Translations under genes and position numbers: made by a program
The notes under the pieces: generated by a model
What the model was told of the DNA's origin: nothing
Seen by the model: the letters and a program-made list of their open reading frames with translations, nothing else
Database searches by the model: none
Assembly (NCBI GenBank): GCA_947631185.1
Contig: CANRKJ010000002.1
Location: forward strand, 42,283 to 106,282
From: an uncultured Clostridia bacterium
GTDB lineage: Bacteria; Bacillota; Clostridia; TANB77; CAG-508
Reading direction: 5' to 3'
Length of the DNA stretch: 64,000 nucleotides
In this document: piece after piece, positions 53,047 through 63,028 of the stretch
Position numbering within the stretch: position 1 is the first letter of the stretch
Layout: every line of letters starts with the position of its first letter

Positions 53047-55608
53047 ATGTATATATTCAATAGAGTTACAGTGGTTCCACAACTACCAGCAAGAATAGAA
53101 AGATTATCAGAAATTGCTAATAATCTATGGTGGTCTTGGAATACGGATTTCTTAAAATTGTTTTTAGAAATGGATATGAATTTATGGGATAAAGTACAAA
53201 AAAATCCTATAAAATTTTTAAAATTGGTTAGCCAAGAAAAATTAAAACAATCATCAGAAGATCAAAACTTTTTAAAGAAATATGATAAAGTTGTTGAAGA
53301 TTTTGATAATTATATGAACAGTAAAGATACATGGTTTTTAAAAAATCATTTTGATAATAAAGATGATGTTATAGCTTATTTTTCAGCTGAATACGGACTT
53401 GATGAAATAGTACCAATATATTCAGGAGGGTTAGGAATTTTATCAGGTGATCATCTAAAATCTGCAAGTGATTTAGGAATTCCATTAGTAGCATGTGGAC
53501 TTCTTTATAAAAATGGATATTTTCACCAAAAAATTGATGCTTATGGTAAACAATGTTCTGAATATCATAATATAGATTTATATAATCTTCCTATATTACC
53601 AGTTAAAGATGAAAAAAATGAAGATGTTATTATCGAAGCAGAATTAGATAATAGGAAATTATATTTAAAATTATGGCAAATTAATGTTGGAAGAATTAAA
53701 TTATATTTAATGGATTCTGATATAGATAAGAATGACAGTGATTTTAGGGAAATTACATTAAGGTTATATGGTGGAGATAAAGAAATGAGAATCCGCCAAG
53801 AAATAGTATTAGGAATGTGTGGAATAAAAGCATTACGTACTCTTGGAATTAACCCTACAATTTACCACATGAATGAAGGTCATTCATCATTTCTTACTAT
53901 AGAACTTATACAAAATATAATTAAAGAAAAACAAGTTTCATTTCAAATAGCAAAAGAAATTGCTACTACTCAAACAGTATTTACTACTCATACTCCAGTT
54001 CCAGCTGGAAATGATATATTTGATATTAGTTTAGTAGAAAAATATTTTCGTGGTATATGGCCTAAACTTGGAATTTCAAGAGAAGAATTTTTAAAACTAG
54101 GAATGAAAGAAACAGTAGATTTAGAACCAGGATTTAATATGGGAATTTTAGCTTTGAAAATTTCTGGAAAAAAGAATGGTGTTAGCAAGTTGCATGGCGA
54201 AGTTTCAAGAGAATTATTTAGTGAAGTTTGGCCAAATATTGCACAAGATGAATCTCCTATAACATATATAACAAATGGTATTCATACTTGTTCATGGTTG
54301 GCTCCAAGAATGAAAGGTCTATTTAATGATTATTTACCACCATTTTGGCAAGATAATATTCATATTCAATCAACATGGGATAAGATAGAAGATATTCCTG
54401 ACGAAAGATTGTGGGAGGCTCACTTATCTAGAAAAGAAAGACTTATAAAATTAATTAAGGAAAATATTACAACTAGATATATAAATAATGGGTTTGGATA
54501 TGACAAAATAGCAGAAGTAATTAATCAATTAAATCCTAGAGCTTTGACAATAGGTTTTGCTAGAAGATTTGCTACTTATAAAAGGGCAACACTTATATTT
54601 AAAGATTTAGCTAGACTTACGCAAATACTAAATGATCCAAATAGACCTGTACAAATTGTATTTGCTGGTAAAGCACATCCGGCAGACAAAGAAGGACAAG
54701 ATTTAATAAAGTATATTGATGAAATTTCACTTATGCCTCAATTTAAAGGAAAAATATTCTTATTAGAAAACTATAATATAGCAATAGCTAGATATTTGGT
54801 TAGTGGTGTAGATGTTTGGCTTAATAATCCTAGACGTCCAATGGAAGCATCAGGTACAAGTGGAGAAAAAGCTTCTGTAAATGGAGTAATTAATTTTAGT
54901 GTATTAGACGGTTGGTGGGCAGAAGGATATGATGGAAGAAATGGCTGGTCAATTGGTACTGATACTGAATATATGTCTTATGAAGAACAAGATAAAGCAG
55001 ATAGTAACAGCATATATCATACTTTAGAAAATAAAATTATTCCAGTATATTATAATCAAGATCAAAATGGTATGCCAAGAGCTTGGGTAAAACTAATGAA
55101 AAGTTCAATTAAGAGTACTGCTGGACAATATAGTACAGCAAGAATGTTAGTAGATTACACAGAAAAATTATATTTGCCTTTATGTAATAATTATAAAAAA
55201 TATTTTACTGATTTAGATAAAGTATTTGAATTTGCTAAATGGAAAAAGAATATCAGAAATCAATGGAAAGATATAAAGATTACACAAAGTGGAAATATAG
55301 ATAATGAAAAATTCGTTGCTGGAGAAAAAATAGGAGTAAAATGTAATGTATTTGTACCAGATGATTTAAAAGATACAACTAAAGTAGAATTGTATTTTGG
55401 TCAAATATTAGAAAGTGGAACTATAAAAAAAGTTTCTGTATATGAAATGCAGAAAGGTTCAAACTTAGAAAATGGTGAAGTTGAATATAATTATGAATTA
55501 AACTTAACTACTGGTGGAAATTATGGTTATACATTTAGAGTAGTTCCTAAAAATGTGATGTTATTAGAACAAGAAAATCTAGATTTAGTTAAGTGGTTAG
55601 AAAAATAA
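53047..55608 (+). CDS. glgP: alpha-glucan phosphorylase
   Basis: AYFSAEYGLDEIVPIYSGGLGILSGDHLKSASDLG, MNEGHSSF, PRRPMEASGTSGEKASVNG. Confidence 0.93.
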   Translation: MYIFNRVTVVPQLPARIERLSEIANNLWWSWNTDFLKLFLEMDMNLWDKVQKNPIKFLKLVSQEKLKQSSEDQNFLKKYDKVVEDFDNYMNSKDTWFLKNHFDNKDDVIAYFSAEYGLDEIVPIYSGGLGILSGDHLKSASDLGIPLVACGLLYKNGYFHQKIDAYGKQCSEYHNIDLYNLPILPVKDEKNEDVIIEAELDNRKLYLKLWQINVGRIKLYLMDSDIDKNDSDFREITLRLYGGDKEMRIRQEIVLGMCGIKALRTLGINPTIYHMNEGHSSFLTIELIQNIIKEKQVSFQIAKEIATTQTVFTTHTPVPAGNDIFDISLVEKYFRGIWPKLGISREEFLKLGMKETVDLEPGFNMGILALKISGKKNGVSKLHGEVSRELFSEVWPNIAQDESPITYITNGIHTCSWLAPRMKGLFNDYLPPFWQDNIHIQSTWDKIEDIPDERLWEAHLSRKERLIKLIKENITTRYINNGFGYDKIAEVINQLNPRALTIGFARRFATYKRATLIFKDLARLTQILNDPNRPVQIVFAGKAHPADKEGQDLIKYIDEISLMPQFKGKIFLLENYNIAIARYLVSGVDVWLNNPRRPMEASGTSGEKASVNGVINFSVLDGWWAEGYDGRNGWSIGTDTEYMSYEEQDKADSNSIYHTLENKIIPVYYNQDQNGMPRAWVKLMKSSIKSTAGQYSTARMLVDYTEKLYLPLCNNYKKYFTDLDKVFEFAKWKKNIRNQWKDIKITQSGNIDNEKFVAGEKIGVKCNVFVPDDLKDTTKVELYFGQILESGTIKKVSVYEMQKGSNLENGEVEYNYELNLTTGGNYGYTFRVVPKNVMLLEQENLDLVKWLEK

Positions 55609-55652
55609 TAATATAAACTAGTCCAAAATTAAATTTTTGATTTTGGACTTTT

Positions 55653-56426
55653 ATGTATAAGGATGTAATAATGAACGATTTTGAAAATGTATATGATGAA
55701 ATAAGAAACAAATATGAAGATAAGTATAAATGTCCAAAGGATTTAATTAAACCTAAATTGTTAGTGTATATATTTTTTTCATGGGCTGTAATAAGTACAA
55801 TTCAAATAATAATCTCTAGAATATCTGATGAAGAAAACTATATTTATAATTTTTTTAAATATCTATCAATAATTTTAATTATGATTTTAGTATTTGCAGT
55901 TATTTATAAAATGAATAAGAATATGGATTATTGGAAAAAAGCATTTGATTTTAAAAGTGTAGTTGGAAAAGAATTATGGAAAAAAGTAAATTCCAACATT
56001 ATATATAATCCTGATAGAGAAGAAATAAACAGAGAAGTTGTAAAATCAGAATTAGAAAATATTTATGCAAATTCAGATATTGTAGATATAGAAGATGAGC
56101 TATTTTATGAGGATATATCTATGTATACAATAAGATTTAATGATGAAAATAAAAAAAGAATAACTGGAACTTTTGTTATATTAAATAATTGTAAAAAAGA
56201 TGTACAAAATATCGAAGAATTTTTGGAAAAATTAAATTTAGATATAAATAATTTAATAATAAATGTTAAAAAAATAGAAAGCAAAGTATATATATTTATA
56301 GACTTTAAAGAAATATTTTTATTTAATGGAGAGAATTTTTTGGATAAAAATGTATTATTTGGAAATTATGATAGATTTAATCAATTAGTTAAAATAAAAG
56401 ATAGTCTTACAGAAGAAAATATATAA
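55653..56426 (+). CDS. DUF3137-like membrane protein
   Basis: N-terminal YKCPKDLIKPK plus two TM helices and a cytoplasmic domain. Confidence 0.5.
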   Translation: MYKDVIMNDFENVYDEIRNKYEDKYKCPKDLIKPKLLVYIFFSWAVISTIQIIISRISDEENYIYNFFKYLSIILIMILVFAVIYKMNKNMDYWKKAFDFKSVVGKELWKKVNSNIIYNPDREEINREVVKSELENIYANSDIVDIEDELFYEDISMYTIRFNDENKKRITGTFVILNNCKKDVQNIEEFLEKLNLDINNLIINVKKIESKVYIFIDFKEIFLFNGENFLDKNVLFGNYDRFNQLVKIKDSLTEENI

Positions 56427-56569
56427 TAATATTTTTATATTATACTGATAACTATTTTTACAGTAGTATAAAAATGTTTTAATTTATCTTTTATTAAGCT
56501 TTTTATATTTATTCATTATTGACAAATGATAAATATTATTGTATTATATTAACATATTAAAAAGCAATG

Positions 56570-56795
56570 AGAAGGACAATATAAATAATAATAAAACTTT
56601 TAGAGAGCTAAGCATTTTGGTGAAAGCTTAGTAAGAAAATAAATTATTTATTATCACCTTTAAGCTGATATTTAGAATTTTAGTAAAAATATCCGTATTC
56701 CTTGCGTTAAAAGGTTTTAAGAGAAAAGATATAAAATATCTTTTAATTTAGGTGGTAACGCGGAGCTATTCGTCCTATAGATGAATAGCTCTTTT
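56570..56795 (+). promoter_or_regulatory. T-box leader (isoleucine)
   Basis: TAGGTGGTAACGCGGAGCTATTCGTCC core, terminator GAGCTATTC...GAATAGCTC T5; candidate AUC specifier in ttATCacc. Confidence 0.92.
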
Positions 56796-56822
56796 TGAAT
56801 TTTATGAAAGGAATGAATAAAA

Positions 56823-59597
56823 ATGAGTGAAGAAAAAGTTGATTATGGAAAAACTTTAAATCTGCCAAAAACAGATTTTCCAATGAGAGGAAACTTGCCT
56901 CAAAATGAACCCAATATTTTAGAGGAAGTATTTGAAAAAGACTTATATGAAAAAATGTTAAAAAAGAATGAAGGAAAAGAGCCATTTGTATTGCATGATG
57001 GACCACCATATGCTAATGGTGAAATACATATTGGTCATGCTTTAAATAAAATATTAAAAGATACTATCGTTAGATATAAAAATTTACAAGGAAAATACAC
57101 TCCATTTGTTCCTGGATATGATACACATGGTATGCCTACTGAAAAGAAAGCAATAGAAAAATTAGGGCTAAATAGAGATGAGATACCTGTTAATGAATTT
57201 AGAGATACTTGTAAGAAGTTTACAGTAGAATATAAAGATAAACAAACAGAGGGATTTAAAAGATTAGGTGTTTTAGCTGATTGGAAGAATCCTTATATAA
57301 CATATCAACCTCAAATGGAAGCTAAACAACTTGGTGTATTTGGAACTATGTATAAAAAAGGTTATATATATAAAGGTTTAAAACCAGTATATTGGTGTAC
57401 AGACTGTGAAACAGCCTTAGCAGAAGCTGAAATAGAATACAAAGATGTAGATTCTAATACAGCATATGTAAAATTTCCTATAAAAGATTCAAAAGGATTA
57501 TTTGATGTAGATAAAACATTTTTTGTAATATGGACAACAACTCCATGGACTCTTCCTGGAAATGTTGGAATAACTATTGGACCTGATTTCAAATATTCTT
57601 TAGTAAAAATAGGAGAAGAAAAAGTTATAATAGCATCTGAACTTGTAGAAAAAGTTATGGAAGTTGCTGGAATCACAAGTTATGAAAAGCTACAAGAATT
57701 TGAAGGAAAAGATTTAGAAGGAGTTATATGTAAACATCCATTTTTAGATAGAGATTCAAGAGTAGTTCTTGGAAGTGATGATACAATTGCTGTTGAACTT
57801 GGAACTGGTACTGGTGCTGTTCATACTGCTCCTGGTTATGGTAAAGAAGACTATTTATGTGGATTAAAAAATAATTTAGAAATAGTAGTATGTGTAAATG
57901 CTAAAGGAATTCAAGGAGAAGGTGCAGGACCATTTAATGGAATGTTTTATAAAAAATCTGATAAGGCAATAATTGAATGGCTTGAAGAAAATGGATTACT
58001 TCTTGCAAAACAACAAATAAATCACTCTTATCCACATTGCTGGAGATGTAAAAAACCAGTTATATTTAGAGCTACATCTCAATGGTTTGCCTCTGTTGAT
58101 GGATTTAGAAAAGAATCTTTAGAAGCAATAAAATCTGTTAAATGGATACCTGCTTGGGGTGAAGATAGAATAACAAAAATGATAGAAGAAAGAAATGATT
58201 GGTGTATATCTCGTCAAAGAACTTGGGGGGTTCCAATTCCAATATTCTATTGCAAAAATTGTGAAAAAGAATATGTAACAGAAGAAAGTTTAGATAAAGT
58301 TCAAAAATTAGTTGCTGAAAATGGTACAAATATATGGTATGCTTTACCTGAAAAAGAACTTATGCCAGAAGATGCAAAATGTCCTGAATGTGGTGGAACT
58401 GAATTTGTTAAAGAAAAAGATATAATGGATGTATGGTTTGATTCTGGTTCTACTCATGAATCTGTTATTGCTGAACGTGGGCTTCCAGATGTTGATTTAT
58501 ATTTAGAAGGTGCAGATCAATATAGAGGTTGGTTCCAGTCTTCACTTTTAACATCTGTTGCTGTAAAAGGAAAAGCTCCTTATAAACAAGTTTTAACTCA
58601 TGGATGGACTGTAGATAGTCAAGGTAGACAAATGCATAAATCTTTAGGAAATGGTATAGCTCCTCAAGAAGTTATAAAAGAATATGGAGCAGATATATTA
58701 AGACTTTGGGTTTTAGCTTCAGATTATCAATCAGATGTTAGACTTTCAAAAGAAATATTAAAACAAGTAACAGAAGTTTATAGAAAAATGAGAAATACTG
58801 CTAGATTCTTACTAGGTAATTTAGATGGATATGATGTGGAAAATCCAGTTGCTTATGAAGATTTATTAGAAATAGATAAATGGGCACTTACAAAATTAAA
58901 TAAACTTATTTCTACATGTACAAAAGCTTATGAAGAATATGAATTTCATAATGCATATAATGCTTTAAATAATTTCTGTGTAGTAGAAATGAGTCAATTC
59001 TATTTAGATATAATAAAAGATAGATTATATACTTTCAAAAAAGATTCTTTAGAAAGAAAATCTGCTCAAACAGTAATGTATAAAATCCTTTCATGTTTAG
59101 TTAGAATAATGGCACCTATGGCTTGCTTTACAGCTGAAGAAATATGGAAATATATGCCACATAAAAAGGGTGAGAATACTGAAAGTGTAATGTTAGATTA
59201 TTATCCTAAAATAAATGCAAATTATCAAAATGAAGCTTTAGAACTTAAATGGGAAAAAATAATAAAAATAAAAGATGAAGTTGCTAAGAAATTAGAAATG
59301 GCTAGAAGTCAAAAAGAAATAGGTACTTCTTTAGAAGCTGAAGTAAAACTTTATTCAGAGGGAACAGAATATGAATTTTTAAGAAAAAATATTGATTTAT
59401 TAAAAGATGTATTTATAGTTTCTAATGTAAAAGTGTATGAAAATAGAAGAAACGAAGATGAGGAAGTGCCTATAGGAATAGAAATAGCAAAACCAGAAGG
59501 AGAAAAGTGTGAAAGATGTTGGTGCTATTCTACAACAGTGGGGTTAAATAAATTACATCCTACAATATGTAAAAAATGTAGTGATAATTTAGAATAA
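56823..59597 (+). CDS. ileS: isoleucyl-tRNA synthetase
   Basis: HDGPPYANGEIHIGHALNKILKD, KSLGN (MHKSLGNG), C-terminal Zn motif CERCWCYS...CKKCSDNL. Confidence 0.97.
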   Translation: MSEEKVDYGKTLNLPKTDFPMRGNLPQNEPNILEEVFEKDLYEKMLKKNEGKEPFVLHDGPPYANGEIHIGHALNKILKDTIVRYKNLQGKYTPFVPGYDTHGMPTEKKAIEKLGLNRDEIPVNEFRDTCKKFTVEYKDKQTEGFKRLGVLADWKNPYITYQPQMEAKQLGVFGTMYKKGYIYKGLKPVYWCTDCETALAEAEIEYKDVDSNTAYVKFPIKDSKGLFDVDKTFFVIWTTTPWTLPGNVGITIGPDFKYSLVKIGEEKVIIASELVEKVMEVAGITSYEKLQEFEGKDLEGVICKHPFLDRDSRVVLGSDDTIAVELGTGTGAVHTAPGYGKEDYLCGLKNNLEIVVCVNAKGIQGEGAGPFNGMFYKKSDKAIIEWLEENGLLLAKQQINHSYPHCWRCKKPVIFRATSQWFASVDGFRKESLEAIKSVKWIPAWGEDRITKMIEERNDWCISRQRTWGVPIPIFYCKNCEKEYVTEESLDKVQKLVAENGTNIWYALPEKELMPEDAKCPECGGTEFVKEKDIMDVWFDSGSTHESVIAERGLPDVDLYLEGADQYRGWFQSSLLTSVAVKGKAPYKQVLTHGWTVDSQGRQMHKSLGNGIAPQEVIKEYGADILRLWVLASDYQSDVRLSKEILKQVTEVYRKMRNTARFLLGNLDGYDVENPVAYEDLLEIDKWALTKLNKLISTCTKAYEEYEFHNAYNALNNFCVVEMSQFYLDIIKDRLYTFKKDSLERKSAQTVMYKILSCLVRIMAPMACFTAEEIWKYMPHKKGENTESVMLDYYPKINANYQNEALELKWEKIIKIKDEVAKKLEMARSQKEIGTSLEAEVKLYSEGTEYEFLRKNIDLLKDVFIVSNVKVYENRRNEDEEVPIGIEIAKPEGEKCERCWCYSTTVGLNKLHPTICKKCSDNLE

Positions 59598-59618
59598 TTT
59601 TTTAATGTTAACCAAATA

Positions 59619-59662
59619 TTTATATACTATGGAGTTTGGAGAGCTTTCTTAATATATAAAAA
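59619..59662. repeat. 44-bp palindromic repeat, copy C (diverged)
   Basis: TTTATATACTATGGAGTTTGGAGAGCTTTCTTAATATATAAAA aligns to copies A and B. Confidence 0.5.
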
Positions 59663-59699
59663 ACACCGTGTATCTAATTAGGTGACACGGTGTTTTTTG
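59660..59699. terminator. bidirectional terminator
   Basis: AAAACACCGTGT...ACACGGTGTTTTTT between convergent ileS and 59949(-). Confidence 0.85.
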
Positions 59700-59700
59700 T

Positions 59701-59949
59701 TTAAAACATTATTGACCAGAATTTGTTAAAAAAGTCGGTCAGTGCGTCGACTATCTGGTACCAGTCGGCAAATTTCGCTCTAAACGCAGGTTGCCAGTAA
59801 CCAGCCAGCTCCCACAGAGCTACTGAACCAAAGAACTTTCCAATTAATCTACAAAATTTCCATATAAAATTAGTTATACGAGTTTTGTATTTCCGATTGA
59901 AAGGTTTCTTCTCAGTAGAAGGTTCTTGTAAAGGTTTTATTAATGACAT
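59701..59949 (-). CDS. hypothetical protein, GC-rich compositional outlier
   Basis: 82-aa ORF, GGGAG RBS, W/F-rich C-terminus, in-frame CGG. Confidence 0.6.
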   Translation of the reverse strand: MSLIKPLQEPSTEKKPFNRKYKTRITNFIWKFCRLIGKFFGSVALWELAGYWQPAFRAKFADWYQIVDALTDFFNKFWSIMF

Positions 59950-60124
59950 AAAAACTCCCTTCGGTTATATTGGACTCAGAAGTCCAAAAATGTCCATAAG
60001 TGCTTACATAATAATTATATCATAATTTTACTAAATTATCAAACTATCATTATTTAATAAGCTTGACAAAAAAATAATAGTTTTATACACTATCACTATA
60101 ATTTTAATAAAAAGGATGATAAAA

Positions 60125-60562
60125 ATGAGATTATTAATTCAAAGAGTGAAAAGAGCTAGTGTTAAGATAGATGAAAATGTTGTAGGCAGTATCGATAATG
60201 GTTTTTTAGTTTTAATAGGAATAACACATACTGATACAAAAGAAACAGCTGATTATTTAGCAAAAAAATTATGTAATTTAAGGATATTTGAAGATGAAAA
60301 TGGAAAAATGAATTTAAATATAAAATCTGTTAAAGGTAAATTATTAATAGTATCACAATTTACTTTATATGCGAATTGCAAAGATGGAAATAGACCATCT
60401 TTTACAGATTCTGCAAAGCCTAATATAGCAAATCCTTTATATGAATATTTTTGCAATAAATGTGAACAGGAGGGGGTTGAAATTCAAAAAGGTATATTTG
60501 GTGCAAATATGGAAGTTAGTTTAATAAATGATGGACCTGTTACAATAATGCTTGAGCATTAA
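60125..60562 (+). CDS. dtd: D-aminoacyl-tRNA deacylase
   Basis: MRLLIQRVKRASVKIDENVVGSIDNGFLVLIGI, VSQFTLYA, NDGPVTIMLEH. Confidence 0.95.
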   Translation: MRLLIQRVKRASVKIDENVVGSIDNGFLVLIGITHTDTKETADYLAKKLCNLRIFEDENGKMNLNIKSVKGKLLIVSQFTLYANCKDGNRPSFTDSAKPNIANPLYEYFCNKCEQEGVEIQKGIFGANMEVSLINDGPVTIMLEH

Positions 60563-60654
60563 AATTATATATAATATTTTATTTATGAAAATTGCATAAA
60601 GAGCTTATAGTATGAATAATTAATAATAATCTTTTTATATAATAAGAGGTGTTT

Positions 60655-61978
60655 ATGAAAATTAAAAAGATAGAAACTAATTACAAAATTAAAAAATTAC
60701 TTAAAGTATCAGAAAAAGAACGGATTTATAAAGAATTTTGATAAGCAGGAGAACAGAGTTATTATATTATATCCTGAACTTAAATATCAGGAGATTGAAG
60801 GGTTTGGTGGAGCATTTACAGAGAGTTCTGGATATGTTTTTTCAAAATTTTCAGATAATATAAAAGAAAAATTTATAAAAGATTATTTTTCAAAAGATGG
60901 AATTTCATATAATTTATGTAGAACACATATAAATAGTTGTGATTTTTCTTTATCAACATATTCATATTCAGAGAAGGAATCACTGGATGATTTTAGTTTA
61001 AAAAATGATGAAAAATATATTATTCCAATAATAAAATTTGCTCAAAAAGAAAATAACAAAATAGATTTTTTAGCATCACCATGGAGTCCACCAAAATTTA
61101 TGAAAACAAATAATAATATGAATCACGGTGGAAAATTAAAACCTGAATACAAAGAAATTTGGGCTAAATATATTGTAAAATATATAAAAGAATATGAAAA
61201 AAGAGGTATTAAAATAAATTATATTACAATACAAAATGAGCCAAATGCAAAACAAATTTGGGAATCTTGTTTATATAATGCACAAGAAGAAGCTGATATA
61301 GCTTTAAATTATGTTATACCTAATTTAAGAATAAATAATTTAGATACTAAAGTTTTAATTTGGGATCATAATAAAGAAAGATTATATTTAAGAGCAGAAG
61401 AAATATTTAATAAAGATAAATATAATTTAATTTCAGGAATTGGATATCATTATTACACAGGAGATCATTTTGAAAATATAAGTTTAGTTAGACAAAAATA
61501 TAAAGATAAAATTATAATACATACAGAAGGATGTACAGGATTTTCTATAAATAGAAAACGTAGGCAAATTCCAAATGCAGAGATATATGCTCATGATATA
61601 ATCGGTGATTTAAATGCAGGAGCTAATGGATATATAGATTGGAATATATTACTGGATTTTAAAGGTGGTCCAAATCATGTATATAATTATTGTAATGCTC
61701 CAATTATGGCAAACTTTTTTGGTAATAATTATAAAAAAAATGCATCATATTATTATATAGGACATTTTAGTAAGTTTATAGAAAAAGGAGCTAAAAGAAT
61801 AGGCTATAGCAATTTTACAAATAAAATTGAAGTAACTGCATTTGAGAATCCAAATGGAAAAATCGTATTAGTAATTTTAAACAGTTCAGAAAATAGTGAA
61901 AATTTCACAATAGTATTAAATGAAAAAGTTTATTCAGATAAGATAGAAAAACATTCAATTTTAACATATATAATTTAA
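60655..61978 (+). CDS. GH30-family glycoside hydrolase, requires +1 shift at CGG 60721-60723
   Basis: MKIKKIETNYKIKKLLKVSEKE|GFIKNFDKQENRVIILYPELKYQEIEGFGGAFTESSGYVFSKF... after skipping C60721; LASPWSPPKFMKTNNNMNHGGKLKPEY, ITIQNEPNAKQIWESC, TEGCTGF. Confidence 0.92.
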
Positions 61979-62043
61979 AATTGAATATAATATAAAATAT
62001 AAAAGGTAGGATTTTATAAAATAAAAAAAATTTAAAAAAACTA

Positions 62044-62072
62044 TTGCAATATAAAAACTTAAATGCTATAAT
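62044..62072 (+). promoter_or_regulatory. sigma-A promoter for 5S rRNA/tRNA-Asn
   Basis: TTGCAA-17 nt-TATAAT. Confidence 0.75.
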
Positions 62073-62078
62073 ACAATT

Positions 62079-62195
62079 GTTGGTGATGATAACGAAGAGG
62101 AAATACCTGTTCCCATGCCGAACACAGAAGTCAAGCTCTTTAGTGCCGAAGATACTTGTAGGTTACCCTGCTGGAAAAATAGGAAGTTGCCAATT
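62079..62195 (+). rRNA. 5S ribosomal RNA
   Basis: TTGGTGATGATAACGAAGAGGAAATACCTGTTCCCATGCCGAACACAGAAGTCAAGCTCTTTAGTGCCGAAGATACTTG... Confidence 0.93.
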
Positions 62196-62203
62196 TTATA
62201 TAT

Positions 62204-62279
62204 TCCTCGTTAGCTCAGTTGGTAGAGCGCTCGGCTGTTAACCGATAGGTCGCTGGTTCGAGCCCAGCACGAGGAGCCA
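62204..62279 (+). tRNA. tRNA-Asn(GTT), CCA encoded
   Basis: TCCTCGT...ACGAGGA acceptor, anticodon loop CTGTTAA, GGTTCGAGCCC T-arm. Confidence 0.96.
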
Positions 62280-63028
62280 AAGCTAGCAAATAAGCTAGCT
62301 TTTTTTTATGTAGAGAAGGTTAACAGCCGGGCGCAGCGAGGCCGTTAACTGCTGAGAGACCGACCGCTGCCAGAGGCAGAAAAAGGGAGGAATCGAAGGC
62401 GCAAAAACTATTGTTTTAGGTTAGCAAAGCTAAGCTAAAATAATAAGTTTTAAGCTGAATAGGTCGCTGGTTCGAGCCCAGCACGAGGAGCCAAAGCTAG
62501 CAAATAAGCTAGCTTTTTTTTATGTAGAGAAGGTTAACAGCCGGGCGCAGCGAGGCCGTTAACTGCTGAGAGACCGACCGCTGCCAGAGGCAGAAAAAGG
62601 GAGGAATCGAAGGCGCAAAAACTATTGTTTTAGGTTAGCAAAGCTAAGCTAAAATAATAAGTTTTAAGCTGAATAGGTCGCTGGTTCGAGCCCAGCACGA
62701 GGAGCCAAAGCTAGCAAATAAGCTAGCTTTTTTTTATGTAGAGAAGGTTAACAGCCGGGCGGAGCGAGGCCGTTAACTGCTGAGAGGCCGACCGCTGCCA
62801 GAGGCAGAAAAAGGGAGGAATCGAAGGTGCAAAAACTATTGTTTTAGGTTAGCGAAGCTAAGCTAAAATAATAAGTTTTAAGCTGAAAAGGTCGCTGGTT
62901 CGAGCCCAGCACGAGGAGCCAAAGCTAGCAAATAAGCTAGCTTTTTTTTATGTAGAGAAGGTTAACAGCCGGGCGGAGCGAGGCCGTTAACTGCTGAGAG
63001 GCCGACCGCTGCCAGAGGCAGAAAAAGG
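62245..63028. repeat. 214-bp tandem array, ~3.7 copies, each containing the tRNA-Asn 3' portion
   Basis: ataGGTCGCTGGTTCGAGCCCAGCACGAGGAGCCAAAGCTAGC... begins at 62245, 62459, 62673, 62887: spacing exactly 214 each time. Confidence 0.95.

Noticed and set aside
15386-61978. prfB-style P-site slippage as common cause of the +1 shifts
   Set aside because: Only sbcD has a slip-prone CUU P-site codon; the other five preceding codons (CAA, AAU, GGU, GAA, CGU) cannot re-pair well in +1, and no shared upstream SD-like element is visible.
15386-61978. Random sequencing error or pseudogenisation as explanation of the frame breaks
   Set aside because: Not fully excludable without reads, but six independent events all being an extra C before GG, none at homopolymers, and with downstream frames intact, makes random error or decay unlikely. 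A systematic base-modification basecalling artefact remains to be tested.
62044-62241. 65-aa ORF in the track
   Set aside because: Overlaps the 5S rRNA and tRNA-Asn; not coding.
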